From Takakia lepidozioides (taxonomy: Eukaryota > Streptophyta > Takakiopsida > Takakiales > Takakiaceae): 64,000 bases of DNA. The translations under genes and the position numbers were made by a program. Of this stretch, positions 11,846 through 23,685 are shown piece after piece. The stretch covers positions 60,431,053 to 60,495,052 of the forward strand of contig CM060732.1 of NCBI GenBank assembly GCA_030704615.1, given 5' to 3'. Under the pieces are notes generated by a model. That model saw only the letters and a list, made by a program, of their open reading frames with translations, was not told the DNA's origin and searched no databases. How positions within the stretch are numbered: the first letter of the stretch is position 1; the number at the start of each line of letters is the position of its first letter.

Positions 11846-12010
11846 ATCTAGCTCAAGTTGGTAGTGCACTGAGAGCCACCTAGGTGATTTTGGGCTCAAA
11901 TCTTGCTACCTATTTGTGTGGTATCATCTTCTCCGTTTCCTTTGGGCAAGTGCTAAACCAGCCTCCACAAAGAGCCTAGACCCTCTTCACTGGGACAATA
12001 AGAACTACAT
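11846..12010 (+). repeat. tRNA-derived SINE-like segment
   Basis: The segment begins with tagctcaagttggtagtgc, which closely matches the D-arm/A box of a tRNA. About 35 bp later it has ttgggctcaaatcttgc, a B-box-like sequence, then a non-tRNA body. A-box to B-box spacing is right for an RNA polymerase III promoter. The anticodon and acceptor stems do not pair, so it is not annotated as a tRNA gene. Confidence 0.45.
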
Positions 12011-12722
12011 ATCTCCTCTTCTCAACAGATGTAGATGCTGAAATTTCAGTTTAGTAGACACTCCATACGTTTATACTTAATCGTGGGGCCCATCATTGTG
12101 GGTTCATCTAGAGCATTCATGGCCCCTTGTCAAGTCACAAACTATCACAAACTACCTCCATCCACAACATTCATGGCCCCTTGCCAATTCACAGTCACAA
12201 TCTATCTCTCTCTGCAGGCAATCGCAATGTGGGCCCGCATGCAATGATGCCCCTGTTTTCATTTTCTTCGTATGTTGGCTGGTAAGATAACGCTAGCATG
12301 CTTGAGCACACCGACACTCTAAATTTGTTACAGAAGGGTTGTAGATCTAAACTTGATGTCATGTATATAAACTGTATCATGAAAATATCATTGTATGAAT
12401 GAATTAACATTTATCCAAAGGCAACACAGAATGGAGCATCCAATTTATAAGTAAATTGTAGGGGAGCAGGATTAGTAGTGCAGTTTAACGAGGTAACAAC
12501 TAGGCTAGTTTACTGTCTCCAGATCTTGTCAGAAACAGCAGTGGCCAATCATTTAATGTACCCCTCTCATTTACGAGCGTTGAGGACTGAGCCGGACCCA
12601 CAAGGTCAATAGTCATGATGTGCAGTAGAATTCAACAGGCAATAATAACCATTCCAAAGTACTTGTTCAAGTGATGGATTCAAAACTCACATCATGTATA
12701 CATTTAGAGCCTGAGTTCCATC

Positions 12723-13409
12723 GTGGCTGCCGACATGGGAACATGGAAACCCCCCGTACAGAGCTTCATATCTGGCCTTCTTTTTTACTTCCAAACAAAA
12801 AAGGGTGCCATACAGAGATTTGTCTTTGTGCCAAGCGAGTGGGTGTACTTTTGCTCAAAGTCTCCGGCAGCCCAATTCCCCCCTAAAGTCTATAAAGCAT
12901 GGAGGGACAAGCTTTTGGATTCCTGTCCACTAGTGGAGTTGATGGATGGAGAGGAGCTCTTTAGTAAGAAATCCCATCAGCCACTTCTTATAAGCTTATC
13001 TTTTCTCTTGCATCGTTCAATGGAGGCTGCTATGGAGTTCCCACTGGCCTCAAACATGAGAAAGTGGAGGGGTCGGCCCTTCCTCTCTTGGTTTTTTTAT
13101 CAACTCCACGGGGCCTGCTTAAAGAAGACCTGGCAGCGCCAGCCTAGCCCAGCACCTCACAAGGTAGAAGGTTCTCGCCAGCCTGGTCGTGGCACAGAAA
13201 TTACAAAGGAAAAAACAGGCCAGGTCTTTACATTTATGTGCCATATGCTTGTTGATCCATCTAAGTTACACATCTCTCTTTGGAGATATCAATCCTCACG
13301 TACACTTGCAAAGCAGACCAGAAGAGCTGCTCAAATAAGTTTTAACTTATCTCCCTGGTCCTTTGAATGGAAAGAAAAAGTTCAGACATGTAAAATCCTT
13401 TTGCAGTGA
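12723..13409 (+). CDS. Unrecognised 228-codon open frame
   Basis: An unbroken ATG-to-stop frame encoding a basic, tryptophan-rich protein. I see no domain, signal peptide, membrane helix or repeat that I recognise, and no splice partner. A minus-strand frame at 13468-13761 (97 codons) is next to it and is equally unrecognised. It may be a chance frame, a relic of a transposon, or a lineage-specific gene. Low confidence. Confidence 0.15.
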   Translation: MAADMGTWKPPVQSFISGLLFYFQTKKGAIQRFVFVPSEWVYFCSKSPAAQFPPKVYKAWRDKLLDSCPLVELMDGEELFSKKSHQPLLISLSFLLHRSMEAAMEFPLASNMRKWRGRPFLSWFFYQLHGACLKKTWQRQPSPAPHKVEGSRQPGRGTEITKEKTGQVFTFMCHMLVDPSKLHISLWRYQSSRTLAKQTRRAAQISFNLSPWSFEWKEKVQTCKILLQ

Positions 13410-13869
13410 GCTTGTACAATACAATAGTGGCTCCCTTACAATGAAGCACAAAAATGACCACAGAGTTCTACCGAAGTAACTCTACATCATGATTATCTAC
13501 TAAAGCTGCAAGGGCAAGGAAATTTGCAACCAATCCGAAATCATCCCTTTTCCTTGGAAGTGATCTCCAATCTTTGACCTGTGTTTGTGTTGCCAGGCTA
13601 AATTTTGAGAAAACCCTCCACATGAGGGATAGCTCTCTGTGCAAGTTTGGTTTGTTGGCTCCTCCATCAAGAAAGAGAGACCAAGCATACATACTTTTCT
13701 TCTGATGTACCTTTCCCAAGTAAAACCTCCCTATGAAGAAGAAACAAGAAAGCTTCCCCAATGAATAATCATTTGGAGTAGAGGGCTATGTCATATATTT
13801 AGAATTTCACCGGGTCTTTGTCACCCATTCATTCCTAAGGTTAGTGCAGTAGTTTCAACATACGAGTTC

Positions 13870-14115
13870 ACTTTGCTTCAGCTCCATTGTATTCAGTTCT
13901 CTTCAGTTTTATCACATTGAGTTCTCTCAGTTCATTATATCCAGTTAGCTATGACACTGAGTTCCATTATATTCAGCTCCATTATCACATACAGTTCATT
14001 TCAGTTGTATTGTATTCACTTCCCATCAGTTCTATCCCATTATATTCAGTTCTGTTCAGATTTATCCCTACAGTTCCATCACATTATATATTCAGTTCCA
14101 TCGCATTCAGTTCAT
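13870..14115. repeat. Degenerate tandem repeat, ttcagttc-type
   Basis: Roughly 250 bp made of imperfect 18-25 bp units around cattatattcagttccatt and cacattgagttctc. It looks like a decayed minisatellite just beyond the 3' end of the PPR pseudogene. Confidence 0.6.
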
Positions 14116-14209
14116 TTTGGTCACTTGTAACCTTTCACTTTTCTTCTTTGCATTCAACTTATTATCACTATTATTATTTTTCCTATCAATAGGAAGAAGG
14201 GTGGAGCCA

Positions 14210-15737
14210 TTAGTTGATTGTGCTGGTTTTCTTAGCGTTCCCGGTAAATACCTTCTCAAGAAGAGAGAAAACATAAAGGGGATACTGTCCGGGATGGGGC
14301 ATTTCAGTTTCATTTTTTCGAATAGTTTCCATACCAAACCCATGCTGAGAATATCCTGCCATCATTGCACTCCATGACACCACATTGCATTTGAGCCATA
14401 TGGGTGAACACCCGATTAGCATCCTTCATGCTCCCACATTTGGCATACAGGGTATTCTCCAGCATGACATCCGGTTCAATTCTGGATTTGATAATATCAG
14501 CATGGCTCTCTACCCTTTTCAAAGGCTTCAGTCGAACGAGACCCAATCAGGCATCACCCCTGACTGTATCATTTTCTCATAGATCTCCAAAGCCTCCCTA
14601 CCATATCCATGGCGACTGTATCCTGCAATCATGGCGACCACATCTTGCGTAGCCAATTGTCAAAGACCCGACGTGCATCCTTCACACTGCCACAATTGGC
14701 ACACGGAGAGAACACAAGTGAATGTGACATGGTCAGGTGTCACCCCTTCCCGAATCATTTGCTCATAGGTCTCCAAAGCCTCCCTACTAAATCCTTGCTT
14801 AGCATATCCTGTAATCATTGCATTCCAGGAGATCACACCTAGTTCAGCCATATCATTAAACACATCCTTCATGCTCCCACATTCGGCATACATGACAGCA
14901 AGAGCAGTCTCCAGAATGGCATCTGGCAATTCAAGCTTTGATGACATTGGACCTCTATACCCTCTTCCAGGGCTCCAAGGTCGGCACTTGCCTTCAACAC
15001 AAACAAATGTGACCCGGTCAGGCAATGCCCCTTCCCGTGTCATTCACGCATACTTCCCCAAAGTCTCCCTACCATACCCATGCTGAGTGTATCCTGTGAT
15101 GACGAAATCCTATGCGATCACATTTCACTGAGCCATATTGTCAAAACCTCTGAGTGCGTCCCTTACACTCCCACATTTTTCATACATGGCAACAAGGGCA
15201 GTCTCCAGAACAATGTCTGATGCAACTCCAGCTTTGATAGTGTCAGCATGGACAGTTTTGCACTTTTCCAGGGCTCCTGAAAGGAAATGAATGTGATCTT
15301 GTTGGAAGCCACCCCCTGCCTCATCATTTGCTGGAGTTGCATCATAGATCTCAAGGGCCGCCCTACCACAGCTCTGCTGGGCATATCCTGCAACCACTGT
15401 GTTCCATGACACAACATCATTTCGCTGGGCCATATTGTCAAACACTCGCCACGCACCCTTCACGTCCCCACATTTGGCATACATGGCAGCAAGGGCAGTC
15501 TCCAGAATGGTATCTGGACCATTGCAGCTTGCATAATACCTCTATGCCCTTTTCCAGGGCTCCTAGGTTGGCACACACCTTAAGAACACAGACGAATGTG
15601 AAACGATTGGGAGTTCTCCCTTCCCTTCTCATCTGATCATACATTTTGAACGCCTCCCTCCCAGAGTCATGCGTGGTATATCCTCCAATCCTCATATTCC
15701 ATGTAAACATATCCTGTTGAGGCATACTTTCAAACAC
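14210..15737 (-). pseudogene. PLS-class pentatricopeptide-repeat (PPR) pseudogene
   Basis: Minus-strand frames carry consecutive PPR motifs: DMFTWNMRIGGYT, MYAKCGDVKGAWRVFDNMAQ, DVVSWNTVVAGYAQQ, SDIVLETALVAMYEKCGS, GVISWNAMITGYAKQGF and REALETYEQMIREGVTPDHV. Alternating P, L and S motifs of this kind belong to the plant organelle RNA-editing or RNA-binding PPR family. Frames shift near 15480, 15130, 14850 and 14540, and stops interrupt several motifs. There is no start codon or DYW/E domain in reach. It is a decayed copy and supports a land-plant origin for the window. Confidence 0.8.
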
Positions 15738-17700
15738 AATGCAAGCACTGGCATAAACATATCTCGTTCATGAGGCATATTGTCAACCACAATTGAGAAT
15801 CAACTATGCTTCCAAACTTGGCGTACATGTTGATCAGGGTGTTGAGTAGAGAGACATTTGGCTTAAATCCACCTTGTATAATGCGGGCATGCACCTGCTT
15901 TCATTCTGCCAGGCCCTTCATTTCGATGCACACCTGCAAGGGCGGGAATAAGTACTGGAGTCTGCTGAAATTCCCCATTGGTTCAAAATGTGCACCACCT
16001 CTTTGAGTTGTCCTGCCTCACATAGTTTTGGCACATCCCCACAAGTGAGGCTAGGTGCTTCCAGCCTCTCCAAGTGAACATCTACCCATGCAGGTTACTT
16101 GAAGGTTTCAAACAACAGTGCCTCAGTGGTGCTCTGGTGCTTCAAATCTGGTCCTTAAGGATGGATCTGCACCCACACTCCATCCCTCCCTCCTTCAGCT
16201 CTCCCTGCCTCCAACAAAAATTCATACATCCTCCCCTCACTGCGCCAATAGCTGACAATGAAAACTAGGGTACATAGCACCCTACCTCCCCGAACAGGTG
16301 GAAGTGTGTATGAGAGTGGGTATTGGCTTATAAACATTCCCAAGGTCGTTCATGGGGTTTAAACCCTCCAATGCAGGTGAAAATAGGCCGAAAATGTCAT
16401 ACTGCTCACCTACAGTCAGGAAAAATCATGGACTGTTGATTCAAAGGCTGCCATTGTGGAAAGGCCGATGTTCGTATGCTTCTAGCCCTCCACCTTAGAT
16501 ATGACACATATGGGTGTATCACACTGTCAGCTGCACTTCAGGCAGAAACAAAATGGGACAGAACATTTGATCATTGGGATGCATCCGCAAGAGGGCTCAC
16601 GATGATCTCCCTCTAGAAAGAAAGGGCTTCATTCCAGCCCTGCTCATCTAGTCCTGTAGCCCGCAAAAGATGTGATGTATGTGATTGTAATTGTCCAGTC
16701 ATAGGCTGTACATAAATGCCCTGGGATTGCCCACATACTAGAAAGTATGAGGTTGATCCAGCACTGCTCCACTAGCCCCCTAACTTGCACCAGGGTTGAC
16801 AAATGTGCATGCTTGCACTGCCAGACAGTGTTGAAGAGAAAGGTGCACAAAGATACGAAAGACGTTTATTGGGTCTCCAGAAGGAAAGAGACAGACAGAC
16901 TGACTGACTCTGTGTGTGTGTGTGTATGGTCACTATCATCAATTTCAGAGCAATTTTTCAAAGCATATTGTTGTCTGCTTTAGTGGTAAAATAACAGGCA
17001 TTTACCTCATTGCACCATCGAGCGTGGTTTGTAAGACATTTTCTCCAGAGATTCTCCACATCTGTATTTTTCTGGATGATTTTGTCCCTTGCTAAGAACG
17101 TGAGGTATGGGAGCCGACTGCACTCCTATAACTGATAAAAATGGCAACCAGATGACCAGCTCCAGGGAATGGTGCAACTACCCACAGCAGTAAAATTGAA
17201 GCAAGACAGTGCAAAAATCAGTACATGTTCACTAAGGTGATCACACTACATGTGTGTGCAGATAGAGTTAAGTGTTATACCTCCAGATCACTCTACAACA
17301 ATCCCTGCTCAACATAGACTAAGAAATTTTCAACTAACTTAAGTGCCATATTGTTGCAGATGCATCGGCACTATGTCCCACGCACCGAGGGCTGCCCGGC
17401 CCGGCCTCCCCACCTGCCCGCTGCGCCACGCCGGCTAGTAGATTGAGCCATACACATTTATAGAGTCTATGGCGCATCTGCAAAAGTTACGATGGTTCAT
17501 TCAAACAGCCCGTACTGGGAAGTTAAGTGTTGAAAGCGTAACAAAATTACGTTATGAATTCGTAACAAAAGTCATAAAAACCTACTCCAAGTGCAACAGA
17601 ATCCTCTCTACATCTGTATACATATATGGAGGGAAGCTTCTGGCATGGACACTGCTATCAAACCAGAGGACTCGCCCTTAGTGTGCTTGGTCAATACATG
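15738..17700. other. No gene recognised
   Basis: Holds short, unsupported frames and a short (TG)n run near 16909-16926. A GC-rich patch at about 17385-17445 reads on the minus strand like ggcgtggcgcagcgggcag, which resembles a polymerase III A box, but no B box follows. Nothing else could be supported. Confidence 0.4.
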
Positions 17701-17740
17701 ATATCATTTATCCTTTGAAGAAGTTGATTGGAGTGACATG

Positions 17741-19760
17741 ACTTTTTGAATATTTTGATGTGAAGCATTAAACAATATATATAACTACCTTCAACTACTA
17801 GACTTACTATTCTAGTGGATGTTATTATCCGATCTTACTAATATCCCAACTTAAGTCTAACGTCTGTTAAATATAAAATATATATTAACACGTCATTGCT
17901 ACTTTAACACTTGTGTAATCATAATCACCACTTGAGTTGAACTTTTGAACTGTGGTACTCTCAGTTGATCTTCGGTACTCGATACTCCCACTTCTTCACC
18001 TTGTAGCACTAACTGCTTTTCGGATATTTACTATAGAATTAGCTCCAAGAATTATGCAGTTGGATATATACTGGCTCGTTAGTAGAACTTGAGGTAATTG
18101 ACTTGTGACGTCTCATACTATACAAAACCTGCAATGAAATTATACTCATATTTGGAGATACAACTTTCAAAGTAACTTGTACTCCATAATTATTCTTCCC
18201 ATCAAAGTGTAGTTGCTTATTTCTCAATCTATCAACTAACTATTTACAAACAAAAGAATGTGTAGTTGGGCTATAAAGTGAGGGTGTTTTGCAATTACTT
18301 GCAGAATTACTAACGATTTGATCAAGTAGTGTAACATTCTTCTGTAGTATGTGTGGAATTGAAAATCTCACAAATAACTAGTAATGGTAATGATATTAGT
18401 AGTGGATCTTATAGTAGAAAAGACAATGTAAAAAGAAACATTCTTCACTTTGGATTTTCTTGTTGTTCGCAGCTCAAGCGGGTCATAGGCAGTCCTCCGG
18501 TTGTCCCATCTACCACTCTCTATCTGCAGGGTCTATAACAAGGTCGATGTCATAGTAAGGATGAGCAAAATTCCAGTCGTTAGTGGCTTATCAATTGCCT
18601 CGAAGAACATCAGCTTCTGCTTCTGACCTTGAACAATAGGTCAGAAGAAGACCCTTTGAAGTGGACCCATGAAAAAGCCGAGACTAAGGACCGGTCCAGA
18701 GTGGAATATCATCCATTCATATCATCCACATTTGGCAAATTCATCCATAAAAAAAAAAAATGGAGAAATTTGGCGATTTCATGTATGAAAAAAATGGAAT
18801 TTACTACGGAATATTCTTTTCTATGTTTTGAGGTCACCATTTGGCGAAAATTCGCCAAAAACAAAAACGCTGCTTTCTACTATAAGCATTTGAGATGCTC
18901 TATCTTTGTCATCCCAATCTAATACTGAACCTCGATCGGCATGGGGTGAATTTGTTACAGTCCCACCTGGTGACGTTGTACTAGAGGGCTTTACATCAGC
19001 ACCTATCACATCATGACCTTTGGGCATCTACTTTTCTGATAATTCTAGATTTACGTAAGTATGCCTTATTTGTCTTATACTTTCTGGATATCCTCGTGTT
19101 AGTGATTTATCCTCATTAATTATTCTGTCCATCTTAGTTGAGATGGAAACATATTAGGTGGCTCTAGGTGGCTGGATGTACCTTGTTAAATAATGAAATC
19201 ATTTCATAGAGTAAAGAGAATGATGACGAAACATAAATATGTATTCATTTATACATATATCTCACTCTATCACTCTTACAACAGACTGTCTCTCTTACAG
19301 ATAAGAATGTTCATGCTTTATAGTTGTGAGAAACATAGTGACATGTCCTTTCGAATCTTTTGATGTGAAGCGTTCTAGCAACTGATGTAATAATATATAT
19401 AACTATCTTTAACTACTAGAAGTCTTACTATCCTAGTGGATGTTAATATCCTACTAACAGAGCTAATAAGAAGAGGAAAAAGAGTACACACCATTAATCA
19501 CTTCAAAGTTGAATCTAACAAGGTGAAAAAACAAACTTTCTGCCAAGAAAAGCAAGAAATGTCTTGCAAATGGTAATCCTGCAAAATTTGAGGGTGCAAC
19601 AGCAATGTGTGCTAATAGAAAGTTAACTCAACAAAGGAATCTGTATAATTCTCAGTCAAAAGGAAAAACGTCTCATTTGATCAAGACGAGAAGATGAAGT
19701 TTGCAATTACTGCAAAAAACATGGACACTATAAAAAGTAGTGTATGAAATTCATGGCATA
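17741..19760 (+). mobile_element. Copia-type LTR retrotransposon remnant
   Basis: Two direct copies of a ~100-bp segment (about 17741-17850 and 19351-19450) share ttttgatgtgaag, aatatatataactac and ctagtggatgtta. They may be LTR or leader remnants. Downstream, about 19702-19743, a plus-strand frame reads CNYCKKHGHYKK, a stop, then C: the CCHC zinc knuckle of Copia gag (C-x2-C-x4-H-x4-C) with a nonsense codon in the motif. No protease, integrase or RT was found, so the element is heavily eroded or truncated. Confidence 0.45.
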
Positions 19761-19987
19761 TAAAGCCTTAGAAAATATCAAAACTGAACGCAATTCTTCA
19801 GCATAAGTATTGATCACCACGAGGAAGACGCACTCAACTGAAGGTGGACCAAGGTGGCCACTGCATGGACACCATGCAGTATTTGAACTTTCATATTATA
19901 GCTTGTTTCACTAATATCGGTACTCGACACGTCGTAGAAGCTCTATTTTGCAAGGAACATGGCCGGTGACTCCATACTATCCATACT

Positions 19988-20345
19988 ATGGAGGAGGAGG
20001 AAGATGATACCCTTGAGGAATGCATCGAACAATACCGTTCAAACCTCAACACGCCCTTCATGATCAAATATTTCAAGTCTAGGGGTTATATTCCGTCAAT
20101 GATGTGGGTAAAGCATAGGTCTAGAGCATGGTTTCAAGACTTTCTCTTGGAGTATGATGATGAACAATGGCTCATGATCATGAAAATGAGTTTAGGGACC
20201 TTCAACTGGCTTTGAGCTGGCTTTGCAATGTTCTTGCTCCTTGGATTTCTATGTTTGGCACTAACTATCGCAAGGCTTTATCTATTCCCATGCGGGTTGG
20301 GGCTAATGTCTATTTTCTACATATATCTTCAATCGGACCAGGTGA
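19988..20345 (+). pseudogene. Harbinger (PIF/HARBI1)-like transposase N-terminal fragment
   Basis: Two overlapping frames give an acidic leader, then RSRAWFQDFLLEYDDEQW, MKMSLGTFNWL and LCNVLAPWISM with RKALSIPMRVGANVYFL. This follows the order of the N-terminal helix-turn-helix half of plant HARBI1-like nucleases (W-F, R/K-M-S, L-x2-L-x-P, R-x-x-I-P-x2-x-R-V-A-x2-L). The frame shifts at about 20215 and the catalytic half does not follow in this orientation. Confidence 0.45.
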
Positions 20346-20375
20346 AACATGTGGTGCATTGCTGACTGTATGTAG

Positions 20376-20522
20376 ATCTGGAATCCGGGGAAACTCATTC
20401 TGCCATACGGTGTGGCTCCTTCATTAACTGGAGGCGTGCTCCTTGGGTACATTGCGTTTGACCTCTCTCATTTCTTCATGCACCGTGGTACAATGTTCAA
20501 TGACTGGCTTTACAACCTGAAG
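20376..20522 (+). pseudogene. Isolated exon of a fatty-acid 2-hydroxylase-like protein
   Basis: One exon of 49 codons, phase 0 at both ends, bounded by an acceptor (tatgtag) and a donor (aag/gtgggt). It encodes PSLTGGVLLGYIAFDLSHFF followed by MHRGTMFNDWLYNLK, which aligns with the segment of dihydroceramide fatty-acyl 2-hydroxylases containing GGG-LLGY-YD-TH-LHHG and ending at the conserved NLK. Those are di-iron membrane enzymes of sphingolipid metabolism. The first histidine is kept, but the LHHG motif reads MHRG. No other exon of the enzyme is nearby, and Harbinger-like sequence lies on both sides, so a captured or orphaned fragment is likely. Confidence 0.5.
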
Positions 20523-21329
20523 GTGGGTAAAGAAAGAGATGAAAGGATGGCCAAAGAGAGAGAGAAGAGGATGCATATGTTTCAAGTGAAAATGCAGGTG
20601 AGATGGCCAAGTTGATTGGCAAGGGTAATCAGCAAGGACCTAGCTAGTGGCTGATAGCATTTTAGGGCAAGAAGATGGACCACATAAATTATCACAAAGC
20701 TTGGTCATTTACGTTATGACAATCTTGCCAATTTTGTCAGTGGGATATCAGATGTTTTAGCCATCACCCTCTGAGGCTACCCACTGCTTAAATAAAGCAT
20801 GTCTCATTTTCTTCGATGTATCTTGTGATTTGACGTACGATATCATGCACACCTTGGCGTTGTGTATATTCAAGAAATACGTTCATATGCTGGTAAAGTA
20901 TGCCAAAAAAAATCGGAAGATGAAAGATATAGAAGCTACAATACATACTGTGAAGAAGCTGAGACCTGCAGGACTTGGGGCAAGGTGGCCGAGGAGTAGG
21001 ACTAGTGACCACCCTACTCAATGCAAAGTGGGTGGAGTGAAGAGCGGGGGCTACTCAGGTTGTCGACGCCACTACATGGCATCTAGATGGCGGGCTCGAT
21101 CTACCAGCAGGGGTTTGGTGGAGTACCATGACAACAGATTGCAGATGAGACACCCATCTGACATGCGGTTTGCGGAAAACATGACACTCTCCGTGAGAGA
21201 ATGGCAAAAATTATCTAATGGCAGAAGAAAGGAAGAAGTTGCTCGTGAAGCAGACATTTTAGGGAATTCATGTCTTTGGAGATGTTTTATTCTCAGCTCT
21301 CCTCTCGCTAATTAACCTGGTAGGTCGAG

Positions 21330-21915
21330 GGATGTTGGGATTGTCATCATAGCTTGCATCATCATCTCTCAAGTATCTAGGGTCACTGTCAATACTGGTA
21401 TCAATGTAGAAATTTTATAAGACACTGCAACAAGCAGCGACGGTCTGTGCTGCAGCTAATAAACTCACGTTCAGATTTTTTTTAATTCTTCATTTGTTCT
21501 TCAGCATATCAAAATAGTTCTCAATTTTGACTTGTCAGCTCTCCAACTTCTATTGAATTGATTCTGAAGACGTATCCCTGGTGCTTTTTTATTGTATGGT
21601 TGAAGGATCCAGATATGCTGAATCTCCTAACAGATATGGCGTGATTTCAACTTCATTCACTGTGATTGTTGGAGTAGACATTAGGTAATTGGTCTTCAAT
21701 TTCATCCATAATGAGCTCGACCAAAAGTGTGTTATGTACCTCTAGGCATGTTGCAACAAACATCTAGGAACCCGTATTTTATCATCACAAACTCCATGCA
21801 TAATTATAGAATAAAATTTGAGGTGATTGAGTAGTCCGCAGGAACCATCTCTTCTTTCAGTTTTTGCCACAAACTTGGAATATGAGAGCCATCAATGGTT
21901 CCCCACATATGTGGA
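21330..21915 (-). pseudogene. Harbinger (HARBI1)-like DDE transposase fragment
   Basis: Reading the minus strand gives GTIDGSHIPSLWQ near 21890, the first catalytic-aspartate motif of HARBI1 (G-A-I-D-G-T-H). It then gives ITPYLLGDSAYLDPS near 21620, matching the second-aspartate motif (Y-L-L-G-D-x-A-Y). A third region, ENYFDMLKNK, matches the R-x-F-x-x-L-K-x-R-W segment with the key residues changed. Frames are broken by several stops. The orientation is opposite to the N-terminal piece at 19988-20345. Confidence 0.65.
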
Positions 21916-23685
21916 ATACATGTTAACAATAACTAGAACATCTCTCTATGAATGTATATATACAGGATATATATTTATGATAGATGTTGGTTGCTAATAT
22001 GTGAGTAATAAGCCATGTGTATGTACAATAGCTAGACCCACACCCAATAATCTGCAATTTTCCTCACTTGCAAACCATGTCATAATCGACAAAGAACAAC
22101 TGCTAAATCTACTAGATCAGGTGAAATAGGTGCTCTCTACGACATTTTGGAATGAAGAATTCTACTGTTGCTACTATCATATAAAGAATCATAAAGATGA
22201 TGATGCCGTTGCTATCATTATAAGTGTCATCAGAAAAGGAGAGCTCATGAGATGTTAGGAGCATGCAAAGTCCAAATGCTCCTGATCTGAATCCATTGTT
22301 TGATTCTAAAACATGAATCAAATTGAAGAAAGAAGAAGAGAGAAGACTGAAAAGCGGAATTCTCGAAATTAACGTCACAAATAGATGAGAATCCTAGGAA
22401 CAGATCAGGAATGTCAAGGGAACAAATCAGAAACGATGAGGGAACGGCATGGAAACGACATGGAGGCAAGTCTAGTATAAACAGTACTCGCGGTGGCCAC
22501 ACTGCCCGCACCTGCCGCCACCGTTAACGTGGCTATTCGTGTAAACAGTCTATGAGACATGCATTGCTCCATATACACACTATGCATCCCTCCACATTTC
22601 ATCTTTGTTGTGTTACAACACCGTCCTCTTCCTCTACCACAAACAGAGCTAGCCACCCCTACAAAACATGTTGTTGTACGTAATCGGACATGCGGTCGCA
22701 TACGGGGTCGTATTATAGCTGCCACCTAATGCTTCAAAGGGTTTGGCCCTTCACTTGTCAAGAGAGTTTGCCCATATTGCACCATGTGGCAAGTCCTCTT
22801 CGGCTATCGTAGCTCTCTGATAGGGACACGTGGGGCTACAAACCCAGGAATACTCCCTGTTCCGATAATGGCCAGCGGGTAGATCCGGTGAGCGGCCTCC
22901 ACCCGGTGGCCATGGTCTAATACATCACCTAACTTAAGTTGCACAATTGTCAAGTGAAGTACTGCAATCTGCAACACCTCCCTCCGCGTAATAACCGACC
23001 TAACTTTCCCTTCGTAAAACCGGGGACTTCCCAGATCGGCAACAGGTTTTTGCCCGGGGCCAGAGGCCCATAATAGAATCCCGGCGGCTCCGGGCAGGTG
23101 TCAGACATCCACACACAGTTGTTTACGCAACGTAAGATCCGGGCCCTTGGTATCTCCTCGATTTTCCGGACCCTACCCCCGTGACAGGCGCCTCGAATCC
23201 CGGAAAGTACGAAACTCACACTCGGGGCACAACTTTACGTACCTCTTCCAACAACCTTTTTTCGATCACAGCACGGCTGTAGCTCGGTGCGGGTTGGGGT
23301 TCAAACCCCTGTCAGTTGCCTCTTTCTGCCTTCGGCCTCTGCCCCTGCACTCAGAAATGGAGTATTTTGCCCGGTTGTGGGGTATGTTTTTCCGGGAATA
23401 TATTTGGTTTTTTTTCTTAGGGTCGGAAGAAGCCCTGGCATAGCGGCATGCAAAAAGATCGTACTAAATTGCATTCCGTGACTAAAGTTACGCCGTCGAA
23501 CGGCAGTTGTCTGCCGTTGCAGCCACGTCACGGCAGCGCTTTGAGAGCGCAGAAAGGAGGGGCAGCGAGCGTGTGTAGTGTGCAGAGCCAAACTGAGACT
23601 CTGAAGTAAATTGTTTGGTCGCTAAGTTACTGCGAATCCATCGCGAGGTACTTACGTGCGAAGGTGTTGGTGTTGCACAAGGACT
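21916..23685. other. Intergenic, includes the transporter promoter region
   Basis: Nothing coding is supported. GC content rises from about 22700 toward the transporter start. At about 23270-23320 a segment reading ggctgtagctcggtgcggg and then ggggttcaaacccctgtca resembles polymerase III A and B boxes placed unusually close together, a possible SINE fragment. The 23640-23685 stretch immediately upstream of the ATG is the likely 5' UTR. Confidence 0.4.

Noticed and set aside
11846-11925. A functional tRNA gene
   Set aside because: The A and B boxes are present, but I could not pair acceptor and anticodon stems.
17385-17445. GC-rich patch as a tRNA or SINE on the minus strand
   Set aside because: It has an A-box-like sequence but no B box at a workable distance.
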